Below are positions 1 to 10,188 of a stretch of 64,000 bases of DNA, one piece after another. A model generated the notes under the pieces. The model was given only the letters and a program-made list of their open reading frames with translations. It was not told the origin of the DNA and did no database searches. Numbering within the stretch: position 1 is the stretch's first letter; every line of letters begins with the position of its first letter. The DNA is from Stereum hirsutum FP-91666 SS1 (Eukaryota > Basidiomycota > Agaricomycetes > Russulales > Stereaceae). Both the position numbers and the translations under genes were made by a program. Location: positions 534,793-598,792 of the forward strand of contig NW_006763131.1 of NCBI RefSeq assembly GCF_000264905.1. The letters are read 5' to 3'.

Positions 1-994
1 AAAGTATGGAGGAAACTCACGATATTTGGATGATCCAAACCCTTCAATACCTCCATCTCTCCCCAGACGCTCGACTCATTCCCCTTGACCTTCTTCTTCG
101 GGATGACCTTCAAAGCAACTTCTCTGGTCATATCCTGAGCCTTACCGGCCTTTGACGTCTTGTTCGACGCAGCAGACCCGATCGAGGATGTGGAAGACGA
201 TGAGGAAAGAGAGGGCGAAAGTGGAGGACGATGAAGAGAAGAAGTCGGCGAAGTGGACGGAGACGGGGACGTGGAAGACGTGGAGGAGGATGAAGACGGC
301 GGCGCGAGGGATGATGCGGCTGCGCCACGGAGGGCAACATTGATTTGTTCGGGTGGTACATGCCATGTTGCGCGCTGTATGAAAAAAGAGGGATGTTAAG
401 TACAGTGATGTGCTTGTCCCGGAACGACGTGAGTCTACAATGCGCTGGCTAAGAAGGCCTTTAAGAGATGTCCCTCTGCCCGCAAAGTCGAGACGCAGAC
501 TTCGTGAGAATAGGGGATAGCAGTCCCACCCCTTGTAGTTTAGGAGAGTCGTGGAGTTCTGCAAGATACCACTTTGTACACGACATCTCCACACACTGCG
601 GATATCTAGGGTGGAACATATGGATGGCTAGTGAAGTTATCCTCTCCTTCCGTGGTCAGCACGGCTGCACTCCAAAGGCATAAAAACTCGTCGAAATTCG
701 TGTTGTTCCTGTGAAAGCTACCGAGTGCTCGATGTCCAAGTTCACTGATAAAACGCAAGCGATCGCGCTCTCCGTGTATTGCCACCCACCAGCATTGTCT
801 GAGCTAGTGTTTATCTCCCTCGCACACCCTCTCTGCATCACGCACTATACTTGCCACATTTAGAAAAGAGACAAACGCACCATGACTTTACCAAAAGTCC
901 CCGTGCCGAGCACATCTTTAACCTCGTACTGTTTCTTCTTTGTGAACGATGCTGGCTGAGGCAGCATCGCATTCGAGATTGCCGACAGATTCAT
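1..994 (-). CDS. Calcium/calmodulin-dependent-type Ser/Thr protein kinase, N-terminal part
   Basis: Partial gene; the rest lies beyond the left edge. Exon 1 (994-881) encodes about 38 residues with the ATP-binding glycine loop GTGTFGKV. After an intron of about 506 bases (880-375), exon 2 (374-21) gives RATWHVPPEQ, a Ser/Pro/Thr-rich low-complexity insert of about 50 residues, then VALKVIPKKKVKG with the ATP-anchoring lysine and a helix C region ending GLDHPNI. A third intron starts at 20 (GTGAGT). The order glycine loop, VALK, LDHPNI is the kinase N-lobe, and the wording around it is that of fungal CaM kinases (family knowledge). The catalytic loop and any calmodulin-binding tail are outside the window. 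The ATG at 994 was chosen because the residues just after it lead directly into the kinase fold; an upstream ATG at 1084 adds residues with no kinase character. Confidence 0.85.
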
Positions 995-1336
995 CTTCAA
1001 CGACTGGCTGTCTGATGAGCAATAAAAACAGTGAGACAAAAGACCAAAAATACGGAAGATGATAGACGGATGGAGGAGAAGCAAAGCACAGCCCGCCTTG
1101 GTTCAGTTACGAAATCAAAGCAGGCACGAGGCATGACGCGCCTTCGGTGCCTGGTTGATCCCTTCCTCTTTCGTTTGTCTGCATCAAACTCCGACGCAAA
1201 AGGTCGAGCACTCCTTCGTTACAACCACCATCATCTCTAGCACTACATCCTAGGGAGTTATTTTTGACAATACGGTGAGTCAATTTTTATCAATACGGCT
1301 AGTCTTATGTTCAAGCGAAGGTAGTACGTCGACAGG
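995..1336. other. Spacer between divergent kinase and F-box genes
   Basis: About 340 bases between two genes transcribed away from each other, so both promoters should lie here. I see no clear TATA box, no RNA gene and no conserved ORF. Confidence 0.6.
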
Positions 1337-2974
1337 ATGGCTTCCTCCACCCCCAACACTCAGCGTTTTGCAGCACAGTCTGTGATCCAACAACGTCGAG
1401 GACCTATCGCCATGCTCGCGAACGAGATCTTGCTCACGATTTTTTTACTCCACCGACCAAGCCACTCGAATGATGCCGTGGGCGATTGGACTTGGCTGAG
1501 CATCATTCACGTGTGCAAGAGGTGGCGCGACATAGCTCTTTTGTCCGCCCAAATGTGGACGGAGATCATTTGCTCTCGACATACCTCTCTTACAGAGTTC
1601 ATGCTCGAGCATTCTCAGAATATGCCTCTTCTCATCTGCCACACGCACGCTCCCAAGCTGCTACCGTCTTTCCGTAGCATCTTATCCCGGGCGAATCGCA
1701 TCCAGAACGTCACCGTCCGCGCAGAAGACGGCCAGTTGCTTGATCTCCTTCTTAAATCGTTCTCGACAAGCCCCGAAAATATACTTTCGGTGTTTGATTA
1801 TGATATCCTACCGATAAACCACGCAGAGTGGCACGTCAGCGATGGCACACTTAACGAGCAGTTTATATCACAGCTTCCCAAGAGACTGGTCTGGCTCAAG
1901 CTCCCTCGCATTCGAGTTATATCGCCATTCATGCAGGTACAGACGTTCGACAACCTGACAGAATTCTTGGTGAAGGTTGTTCCACCAACTTCTCTTGCCG
2001 ACATACATGCCCTGCTCGGACATTTTCCAAATCTGGAAGTATTCACTCTCCACAGCTACATGAATGATGTCGATCATGCGACATTAACCGCCCAAACCGT
2101 CACTCTTCAGCATCTGAAGGTTCTCACGTTCGCCGAATGTAGACCGCTCAGGGCTGTTGCACATCTAGGTTCTATGATCATGCTTCACGCTGATCTCTGC
2201 ATAAACCTACAATTCCTTATAATCCCAGAATATATCACTGGAATACAGTTATTCCTCCAGGCCCGACAACGCCAAGGAAGGACATTGTTCCCTGTCGGTA
2301 TTTTACTTCAGGACAATAGTGCGATAGATCGTCTCAAGTGGACGAGACGCTTATTAATTCAATGCAACTCATTCATCGAGCCAGGTTCCGAGTTAACCAG
2401 ACATCCAGCCACTCAGGTGCAAGGCCCACGGCCAGGGCCTGGCATTGTACTTCTGAATGGGATGTACCAGGCTAAAACACCCACTTCCTCTGTAATTCAG
2501 CAAATCATGCCCCTTCTCGAGTTGTTAGAGTTCAGACACATACAGCACTTCACCGTGTGCATCCAGAACCGCAGCCTCCCTTATCAACCATCGGCTCTCT
2601 TCCCAGTTTTGGACCAGCTAGTTCAGTTGACTCATCTCCAGCTGGATGGATTCTTTGCCATCTACACTATTGCCCTCTTTGTCCAGAAAGACAGAGCTAT
2701 TGGCTATCAAGGTGGCAAAATCCCCTTTCCATCGCTTCAACACCTTGCACTTCGGGTGCCCCTGGAGGAACATGACGACATCATTAGGAACATGCTAAAT
2801 GACATTGTGGATGCGCTCCGGGATCGAGAGGCATGTGGGGGTCAACGACTTCAGATGTTCACAATACGCCTCGAGAAGGATTCTATACAAGATGTGGTGA
2901 ATAAGCTGCCGGATAGTGGGATCACGGAGCGGTACGATATAACGGGCCCAAACGATTCAGATTCAGAAGAATGA
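1337..2974 (+). CDS. F-box protein with LRR-like C-terminal region
   Basis: Single uninterrupted reading frame of 545 residues, unusual for this intron-rich window but common for mushroom F-box genes. Residues about 20-75 carry an F-box: PIAMLANEILLTIFLL, then WLSIIHVCKRWRDIALLSAQ and MWTEI. The rest has repeated leucine-rich stretches such as FPNLEVFTLHSY and LTHLQLDGFFAIY, as in the solenoid part of fungal F-box/LRR-like proteins. Such proteins act as substrate receptors of SCF ubiquitin ligases through Skp1; the target cannot be read from sequence. The tail is acidic (NDSDSEE). A truncated relative lies at 59260-60204. No introns, frameshifts or missing start were seen. Confidence 0.85.
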   Translation: MASSTPNTQRFAAQSVIQQRRGPIAMLANEILLTIFLLHRPSHSNDAVGDWTWLSIIHVCKRWRDIALLSAQMWTEIICSRHTSLTEFMLEHSQNMPLLICHTHAPKLLPSFRSILSRANRIQNVTVRAEDGQLLDLLLKSFSTSPENILSVFDYDILPINHAEWHVSDGTLNEQFISQLPKRLVWLKLPRIRVISPFMQVQTFDNLTEFLVKVVPPTSLADIHALLGHFPNLEVFTLHSYMNDVDHATLTAQTVTLQHLKVLTFAECRPLRAVAHLGSMIMLHADLCINLQFLIIPEYITGIQLFLQARQRQGRTLFPVGILLQDNSAIDRLKWTRRLLIQCNSFIEPGSELTRHPATQVQGPRPGPGIVLLNGMYQAKTPTSSVIQQIMPLLELLEFRHIQHFTVCIQNRSLPYQPSALFPVLDQLVQLTHLQLDGFFAIYTIALFVQKDRAIGYQGGKIPFPSLQHLALRVPLEEHDDIIRNMLNDIVDALRDREACGGQRLQMFTIRLEKDSIQDVVNKLPDSGITERYDITGPNDSDSEE

Positions 2975-3113
2975 GAGGCTATCCAGTCCGGACCTGGTGG
3001 TCAGTATATATCTGTGCGGCAGTCGGTCTCGTCGGTATTCGCATTAATCCTTGGGTATTGCAATGCATGTATATACTTACATCGAGAGGATTGAGAACGA
3101 CACTGGATTTTTT

Positions 3114-3380
3114 ACACGTCGGAAATTTGACCGACAAGACATGATATACAATAATTACAGTGTTTCACGTTCGTGTCCTACGCGCTCCTAGTCTCGCGAC
3201 AACACTAGTCCCGCGACAACACCCGTCCCGTACCATCCCTCCGAAAGAAGTCTCTGGGGTATCCTATAAGTATACTCCAAATTAGGCTCGGACAAGGCGG
3301 ACGCGAAGCCTTCCTTGACCTCCCACATATTCCTCAGAAGTTCAGATTCCTTCCCCAATCAACCTCTCCGGCCGCTCATG
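3114..3380 (-). repeat. Diverged duplicate of the 3' end of the E2 gene
   Basis: About 265 bases here align by eye, with scattered substitutions and small gaps, to 6230-6476. Shared blocks include cctacgcgctcctagt, gctcggacaaggcgga and ccttccttgacctcc. Read on the minus strand the copy still spells PERLIGEGI followed by a stop, the C-terminus of the E2 acyltransferase at 6439-8175. Upstream coding sequence is not duplicated. The copy sits just downstream of the stop of the kinase-like gene (3475), matching its position relative to the E2 gene, so it may serve as 3' UTR/terminator sequence there. Confidence 0.85.
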
Positions 3381-3474
3381 ACGAGGCACAAAGGGCAAGA
3401 AAAAATCAATAGCAAGCCATACGCGAGAAGGAACGAGATGGAAGAGACATTTATGGAACACCTGGCCAACATCT

Positions 3475-5665
3475 CTACTGCTCGCTGTCCATCTCGTCCT
3501 CAAATTTCTTCAACATATCAAGGTCATGCTCATGCATGATCGATCCCAGGACAGTAGCATCCTCCGGCCACTTGATCTCCTTGTTCCTGCTCGCCGGGTA
3601 CGTCACCTGGCCCTCCGTTCCCGCCCAGTCAAAGTCCACAACCATGGCCTTGTCCTCCATGATCAAAATATTCGCCCGTCGAATGTCACCATGCACAAGG
3701 TTTTTACCGTTCAGCGCATCCACAGCGTCCCGCACGTCTCTCTTCACTTGTTCTCTATCCACCTTCCTCGTCTCCATGGAGCACTCTTCAACATAATCCA
3801 TCACAATCGCCCACCAATCTCCGAGTTCAGGAATACACTGGCAATACCACAGCTTGGGTGCGAGGGGCCTCACCCGATTCGCAAGGCACTCGTGCGCCTC
3901 TTTCGAGTATGTGCGCGCAAACTTGACGGCGACGGGGTGGTGAACTTCGGTGTCATCGATGCAAGTCGCCTTGAAAATCGCCTTGCTGGTATATTCAGGG
4001 AGGAGACGCGCCGTATACATGAGCTTATATGTCCTTCCATCCATCTTGAACTCTGTGAAAGCTGGGCCAAAAAAGGACGGCATAACGAAGCCGAAGGACA
4101 TTTCTTGTCGTGATGTTGAGGTCGAGGGGACGAGGGACTGGTTTCGCATCGACGCACGGGAAGAAGAGGGCTGTGATGAACCGGCTGGCTTTGTTTCTGG
4201 AGCGGGAAGGTCCCTATAGTACTTCTCAAGAGATAGCAGTGCTTTCCGCAGAGCGCGAAAGATGCACGCGACACGAACGATAGAGTTGTCGAGGTTGCCA
4301 TGCAAGTCGCTAGCGCCAAGGTAGATAAAGTCGGTCAGGTGCTGCGCCATGAATCGGTCTGCGAGGATTGCTCCCTCAATGACGAAGTATGGTCCGGCGA
4401 TAGCGAGGAGGAACGCTGGGCAGCAAGAGACGGCGCGAATGGAAGCGTACTGGCCATGCACGGTCATGAGTTACCAAGGACTCGAAAGAAAGAAAGAAAG
4501 AGATGCACCTTGTCTGTTGAAACCAATGCCCTGAATGCGCATCCTGCCTGCCACAAAGGATCGCATCTGCCCTCTCCAACCTCAGTCCTGTATTCCATGA
4601 TAAGACGCAAGGCTTTAGCAAGTCTATGATTGAGGCAGACCGTGAAGGCATGACCGTCAGGCTTGACAGATGACGTACCTACAGGAAAGGTCGTTTCCTG
4701 AGAGATGACTCCGCAACCGAAAAATATCGACGCCACAACTTCTTCCAACTTCTCCTGACGCTCGACTTCATTCTCGTAGAATTCAGACGATATGGCTATG
4801 AAGTCGTAAGCGGTCTCCACCTCTTCCTGGGTAAGCGCGGAGGTGTCCGACATGTCGCGGGCGAATTGGGAGAAGACAGGGTGGTAGATTAAGATAGGGG
4901 TCGGCGAAAGAGAGATCGGTCTCCCATTATAGAGAGCATCAACGTTCCTGGACGTTTGCTGGCGCCGCATCTCGTGCGCCTGTGTACTCGTCGAAGGAGC
5001 CTTGCGTGTCTTGGCCTTGTTGACCACATCATTGCGCCCTGCGTCCCCATAGAATCAGCACAAAAGGAGCGAACTAGCGAATGCATTACATGCCGAGTGC
5101 GTGTAGTTTCTCAGATATGGCATCGAGTCTTTGTGGTTGATGTATCTCAGAAAAAGGTTGTATTGGATCAGGCGAGGCCGGCGGGGGATCATGGACTAGG
5201 ACACCGTCATTCATGCGATCAGGGGCGCAATTGAAGTGGACAAAGCTTACCAAAGATGGCACAAACCATAGTACTGACAGCACTCTCTCCGAGAATTATA
5301 TCTTCCACATTCTCGCTGTGAGCAAGCAGGAAATAGTCGTCCGACTGATCGAAAAAACTACTCGGGATTTGTTTGAAATGATCATTGACGAATTTCCAGG
5401 CCTCTGCTTTCGGCACGATGGGGGCATCGGGGTCCGTCTACAAACATTATAAGAAGAATCGAAAATTTAATATATGGTCGTGGCGCACCATTTGGTAAAA
5501 CTCCCAAATACCGGCCTGCGACCGTGTCCGAGCTGGAATAACACGTTGACTATTCCGAAGGAAAACGGCGGCGGTGTCTGTCGAGGAACAGGACAAGTGT
5601 TGATGTGACAGAAACCTGGTGCGCTTGAGGTCATCTTCGAAGATGAAAAGCGAATAGGCGGGCAT
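3475..5665 (-). CDS. Fungal protein-kinase-like protein (uncharacterised family)
   Basis: Multi-exon gene. The last exon (4449-3475) ends in a kinase-like C-lobe: MDYVEE, then NGKNLVHGDIRRANILIMED (catalytic loop HGDxRxxN) and MVVDFDWAGTEG (DFD in place of DFG), then a region ending HDLDMLKKF. This arrangement is common in a large basidiomycete kinase-like family of unknown substrate. A clear intron runs 4508-4450. Upstream exons continue with VVNKAKTRKAPSTST, RYINHKDSMPYL and KAEAWKFVNDHFKQI. I placed the start at the ATG at 5665 (MPAYSLFIFEDDL), but coding-like sequence in another frame reaches about 5769, so the true start may be further upstream through a small intron or a frameshift. The 3' flank carries the duplicated E2 segment. 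Confidence 0.65.
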
Positions 5666-6229
5666 GACGATGCGGCGTGCAAGCTTGTATACTTAAGACG
5701 GAGGTGGGTGATGTCGAGGGTATGGTCGTGCTCGTCAAGTTCAACGCGAGTCGGCAACCGCCCCGCCACAGACCTGGTCCAAGCCTGGTCCTCTGTTCAT
5801 GATCATGTAGTCGCAGGTCGTGGCCTGCAGGCTTAGTGTTACGATTCCTTGAGCGGAGCAAGAGACTCGTCTTTACGGCCTTTCCGGCAAGCTTTCCGGA
5901 AGCTTGTCTTCAGCTAAACTAGTTACCAGTTCCACAAACTTCGAGGGTGGTCAAACCGAATCCGAAGACAGGCGTTCAGATGGGGCCAAGACTAGATATT
6001 ACACAAATTCTGACAAAAGGATGTTTTCATTTATGCAGGACAATATGTGAGTGTCCAAAGAATCTCCCAATCCAGGCAGAGCACACCAGAACGGAAAGGC
6101 AGGCGGTGCGCCTGCCGATCGGGATCTCTCAGCCGCATACCGCACCCACCCGCTTAACGCAAGAGAACCTCGAGCTGCGAGCTGGGGTCGGCTCGCGGCT
6201 CGCGTTTAAGATTGAGCTGCCCTAATTGT
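5666..6229. other. Spacer with possible 5' extension of the kinase-like gene
   Basis: The first 100-200 bases may still be coding for the kinase-like gene on the minus strand (frame containing ELDEHDHTLDITHLRL). Beyond about 5870 I see no supported feature. Confidence 0.4.
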
Positions 6230-6476
6230 ACACGTCGGAAACGCGACCGACAAGAAATAATATCACACGCAGGTCCTCACGTTTGCGTCCTACGCGCTCC
6301 TAGTCCCCGCGACAACGGCCGTCCCATACCGTTCCTCCGAAAGAAGCATCTGGGGTATCCCATAAGCAGTAATTTGGCAGATTAGCTCGGACAAGGCGGA
6401 CACGAAGCCTTCCTTGACCTCCTGCATATTCCTCAGCTTCAGATTCCTTCTCCAATCAACCTCTCCGGCTGCTCGA
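6230..6476 (-). repeat. 3' end of E2 gene, copy matching 3114-3380
   Basis: Presumed source copy of the duplication. It holds the last dozen codons of the E2 acyltransferase (stop at 6441-6439) and about 210 bases of 3' flank. It is taken as the source because it is continuous with an intact gene while the other copy is not. Confidence 0.8.
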
Positions 6477-8175
6477 CATACGACCTCCAACACTCCACGA
6501 ACGCCGCCAACTCAGCTCCCTCAACGACCCTATGATCCGCACTCCAACTCACCCCAACTTTTAATCTCCTCTCACCCTTCCTATCACCTCTCTCCACGTC
6601 CCAAACCCACTTTGCCCTTCCAATAGCAACGATCGCCACACCTGTCCCGGGAACTAGCACCGGCATGGCGAATTCACCTGCTCCGATGGCTCCGACGTTG
6701 GACACCGTGACTGTTCCGCCGCGTTTGGGCATCTCATTCGGTGTGAGGGCGGAGGGAGTTTGACGGCCGAGGTGGGAAATATGTTTGAGTGAGGAGGCGA
6801 GTGAGCAAATAGAATGCGTGTTGGCACGTTGGAGCGTGGGGATGTAGAGACCTGTGGGTGTTGAGAGTGCGATACTGATGTCGGAGTTGGGGCGGATGGT
6901 GAGTGTGGGTTTGGCGGAGGGGTCAGAGGAGGGTGTGATGGAGGAGCGGAAAAGGGGCCATTCGAGCATTGCTCTGGAGAGGGTCTTGAGGAGGATGGGG
7001 AGGTAGGTGAGTTTGGTGTATTTGCCTGAGTCGGGGACGGGTGGAGGTGAGGGAGGAGTGTAGATGGAGGTGGGCGAGACCATTACGGGTGTTGTGGGTG
7101 GCGAAGGGAGGAAGTGGGTGGGTATGTGGGCGTTTAGTGTCGGTAGGAGGTGGTGAAGTGCGGTCAGGTCGAGGTACGTCGAGTAGCTGAAGCAATGTCA
7201 GTACAATAGCATTACGAGATGTGAACAGAGACGACTCACCCGAAATGTGGAATCTCTAAACTCTGTAACCGATATTAGAGTAGAGCTGGAGAGAGAATGT
7301 GTCCCAAACGTACCTTGGTCATCGCCTTCCACATCCCGTACCTCGTCCGTCCCAGTTCAACAACAACATCTTCCTCGAGGGCAGCAGTCTTATTCTCTGG
7401 ACTCTGCTTTTCAGCAGCGAGATATCTCTCCACATCAACCTTCTCTATCCTTCCGTTCTTTCCACTCCCCGGAGCAAGCAGCGTCAAATCTACCCCGCTC
7501 TGCCTCGCAAGATGTCTGACCGCCGGAAGCGCCAGTACGTTATCCTGACTCGTCGTCGATGGTGGTTTGTTTGGATCCAACGGATGCGGCTGTCGTGATT
7601 CAGAAACTGAGGGTAGAGGAGGCGTTGCAGAGGATTGAGTATTGGCAAACGAATCCACTTCAGATTGGGTGGCTTCCTGCTCTTGGTGAGGTTGTGGATT
7701 GCTAACGGGTTCAACTTGAGCTGGGTCAACACCTTCGAGCGTTTCCTCATCAACCTCGATGATACAGAGGTCAGAGCCGACTTTCGCGACTTCGCCTTCG
7801 TCGACGAGGATCTGCTTCACCACGCCGTCGAACGGACTCGTGATCTCGACGCTCGCCTTGTCGCTCTGAACTTCACAGAGCGGATCGAACATGGTGACAG
7901 AGCCCTTAGGCTTCACGTTCCTGAACAAAGACAATGACACAACGCAAACCAATAATGAGTTTGACGGAAGATGATGGAGAGACTGAAGTCACTCACCATT
8001 TGATGACCTCACATTCTGTTATTCCCTCTCCGATGTCTGCCAGCTTAAACTTCTGCAAGACCTTTCTGGACGCATGCCAGACTGAAGAAGTATGAAACCC
8101 AGAGTTGTAGTAGAGCCTACGGCCGAGAAGGATACGGCGGTAGGAAGACAGGAGCATCGGAGTGTGGGGTAGCAA
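6439..8175 (-). CDS. Branched-chain 2-oxoacid dehydrogenase E2 (lipoamide acyltransferase), mitochondrial
   Basis: Four exons (8175-7997, 7920-7314, 7262-7240, 7186-6439) give 518 residues, a normal length. The N-terminus is Arg/Ser/Tyr-rich and suits a mitochondrial presequence. It is followed by LADIGEGITECEVIKW and the lipoyl domain, with the lipoylated lysine in VQSDKASVEI. A Pro/Ser/Thr/Gln-rich linker leads to the E3-binding domain (LALPAVRHLARQSGVDL, GRIEKVDVERYL). The catalytic acyltransferase domain has IPHFGYSTYLDLTAL, GTVTVSNVGAIGAGEFAMPV and the active-site region SWSADHRVVEGAEL. Exon 3 is only 23 bases. The DHRVVEG form and the single lipoyl domain favour the branched-chain enzyme over pyruvate or 2-oxoglutarate E2. 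The enzyme transfers acyl groups to CoA in Leu/Ile/Val breakdown in the matrix. Confidence 0.9.
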
Positions 8176-10188
8176 TAGAGAGCGGGGTGAGTATTGGAGT
8201 TGAATCCGTTCTTATTTGGTACCGCTTTTCGGGCGGATCTTAGTCTTCGTCAACTGACGAGCACGAGCCTGACACAAAGATGTGTCCCAGATGGGCAGAT
8301 GAGTTACATAGTATTTGCCGGTATGTATCATGTTACAGGGATAAGTAGGTGTCGAAGCTGGAGATGGGAGACGGAGCCAACGTTGGTACGGAAGAAAGAT
8401 TAACGCAGCATAATTGGTTATGGGGATGAAATACTGTGCCACAGTGGCGTAAGTACGATCAAATTCCAAGGAATCCTCAGGATTAATTGTGAACATCGAG
8501 TGAAGAGGGACCATCGAGTAAGGATGCATCGGTGCAGTAGAAGTAACTGGACAATCAAACATCACTTGGAGCAACACTGATGGCCATCAGGAGCCATCGG
8601 CCGTGACTGAGCAAACTTTGAAAAGGTCAAGCAAAGATTATCCTTCAGGCAGCAGGCTCGTCACCGCCGCAAGCAAGATTTCTGTGTCTTCGGATTTCCA
8701 GTGAAGACGTTATGCCGGACCTTTCTTCCAGGATCAGTAGCTCTGAATCCATGAGGCCGCAGGCAAAGTATACCACCGTGACCCCTTGACCCCGTGGTGC
8801 GCAACTCCACCATCTCGATGAGTTGCCGAAAAGTGAAGCGGAGAGGTCCATAGTGCGTGTTTCAATGTTCATTCGACGGTTAACTGTGCAGAAAAGGCTC
8901 TACGATGCGACATATTTGCGACATCTATGGAGGAGAAATGTCACTGATGAGAGCGGTGTCGACATGGTCAAGGAAAGAGTAAGTACACCCTGAGTCGAGG
9001 GGCATACCGAGGTCGTCTGCATGGCGTGGCACAGAAAGTGCTGTTAGTAAGGTGCCATATCTAAGGAATATCAGCGAACACGGTGAGAACAGAAGTACCG
9101 TCCCATTATAGTTCGACAAAATAATGGGCCACAGAAGCCCACAGACTGTCAAAGGCGACGGACATGGAGGACGTCTCAATCGAGCTTCCCAATCATTCTG
9201 GGAGTGCGTCCAGGCAAATGCATCCTATATATGGTGCAAGAAGGCGATCAGTAATTATCTAAGGGGAACGACTGTCTTCCCCTCCTTAGGTCTGACTGTG
9301 GGAGACTAATCAGTAGCATCTCGGGAAAAGGAAAGAAGTTAGCGTTTTGAACTAGCACGTCGTGACGGCCTTTGAGATTGTGAGGTATTGGCCTGAAGTG
9401 GAAGGTTTATGGTATCCGCATCCTGAATGCACGATAATATACGTAGGCCTATGCGGTCCTTCCGAGTCAAATGGTGGGGGGATAGGCAGCAGATCGCGCC
9501 AGGGCAGATTTCACTAAGATCTCTTCAGCACGACCGCCGTTGCTGATCCAATATGCACCAGGTGAAGACCGAGAGATGTACCAATAATTTAACAGGGTAT
9601 ATCCCCGTGTATCCGCGCTCCACCAGAATTGCGAGACGGGGAGAAATCCGGGAAAGCGTGTATGCAAAAGTATTTTTGGGAAAGGGAGTTCGGGGGTTCC
9701 GGAATGTCGAAAGGTCGACGGCGAGCATCGGAAAGGTCAGTGAGAAGCTTATTGCTCCATCCACCATGGATAGCGATCCATCGTCCCAGGGAAAAACAAA
9801 AAGAATGGCTTAGATGAGAAGGTGGGCCTCAGTCGTGAGCGTTCGGGACAGGAGAACGTTCGCCACACTCGGCGCCACACATATAGTAGCGCACAGGGCC
9901 GGGAAATTCCGTGTGATCGCCGGTCGTACTTTTGACTCGGTCTAAACTCTTCCCCATCGTCTCTAAACTTGCTCTGAACGCTTCTTCTGTTGTCCTCTAA
10001 CACGGTTTATTTGCTGGTAGTTCTCTGTGTTTTTCTTTCATTCCTAGAAGTGGCCCAAAACTTGCCGGCATCCATCCTCTTTTGACCCGGTCTATACCCA
10101 CCAATCTTGCACCAATCTTCGTTATAACTCGCCCACTTGCATTGCTCGGTTTTCAGTTCGAATCCCAGTCGAATATCTATCATATCTA
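8176..10188. other. 2-kb gap without a supported gene
   Basis: The spacer between the E2 gene (minus) and met2 (plus) must hold both promoters. The ORFs in it are short, show no recognisable motif and do not join through credible splice sites into a longer protein. No RNA gene or long repeat was seen. Confidence 0.5.

Noticed and set aside
142..594. 150-codon minus-strand ORF at the left edge
   Set aside because: Out of frame with the kinase; the kinase frame through the same bases gives RATWHVPPEQ and VALKVIPKKK.
8212..8577. 121-codon minus-strand ORF in the 2-kb gap
   Set aside because: No motif, no signal peptide, and no splice partners.
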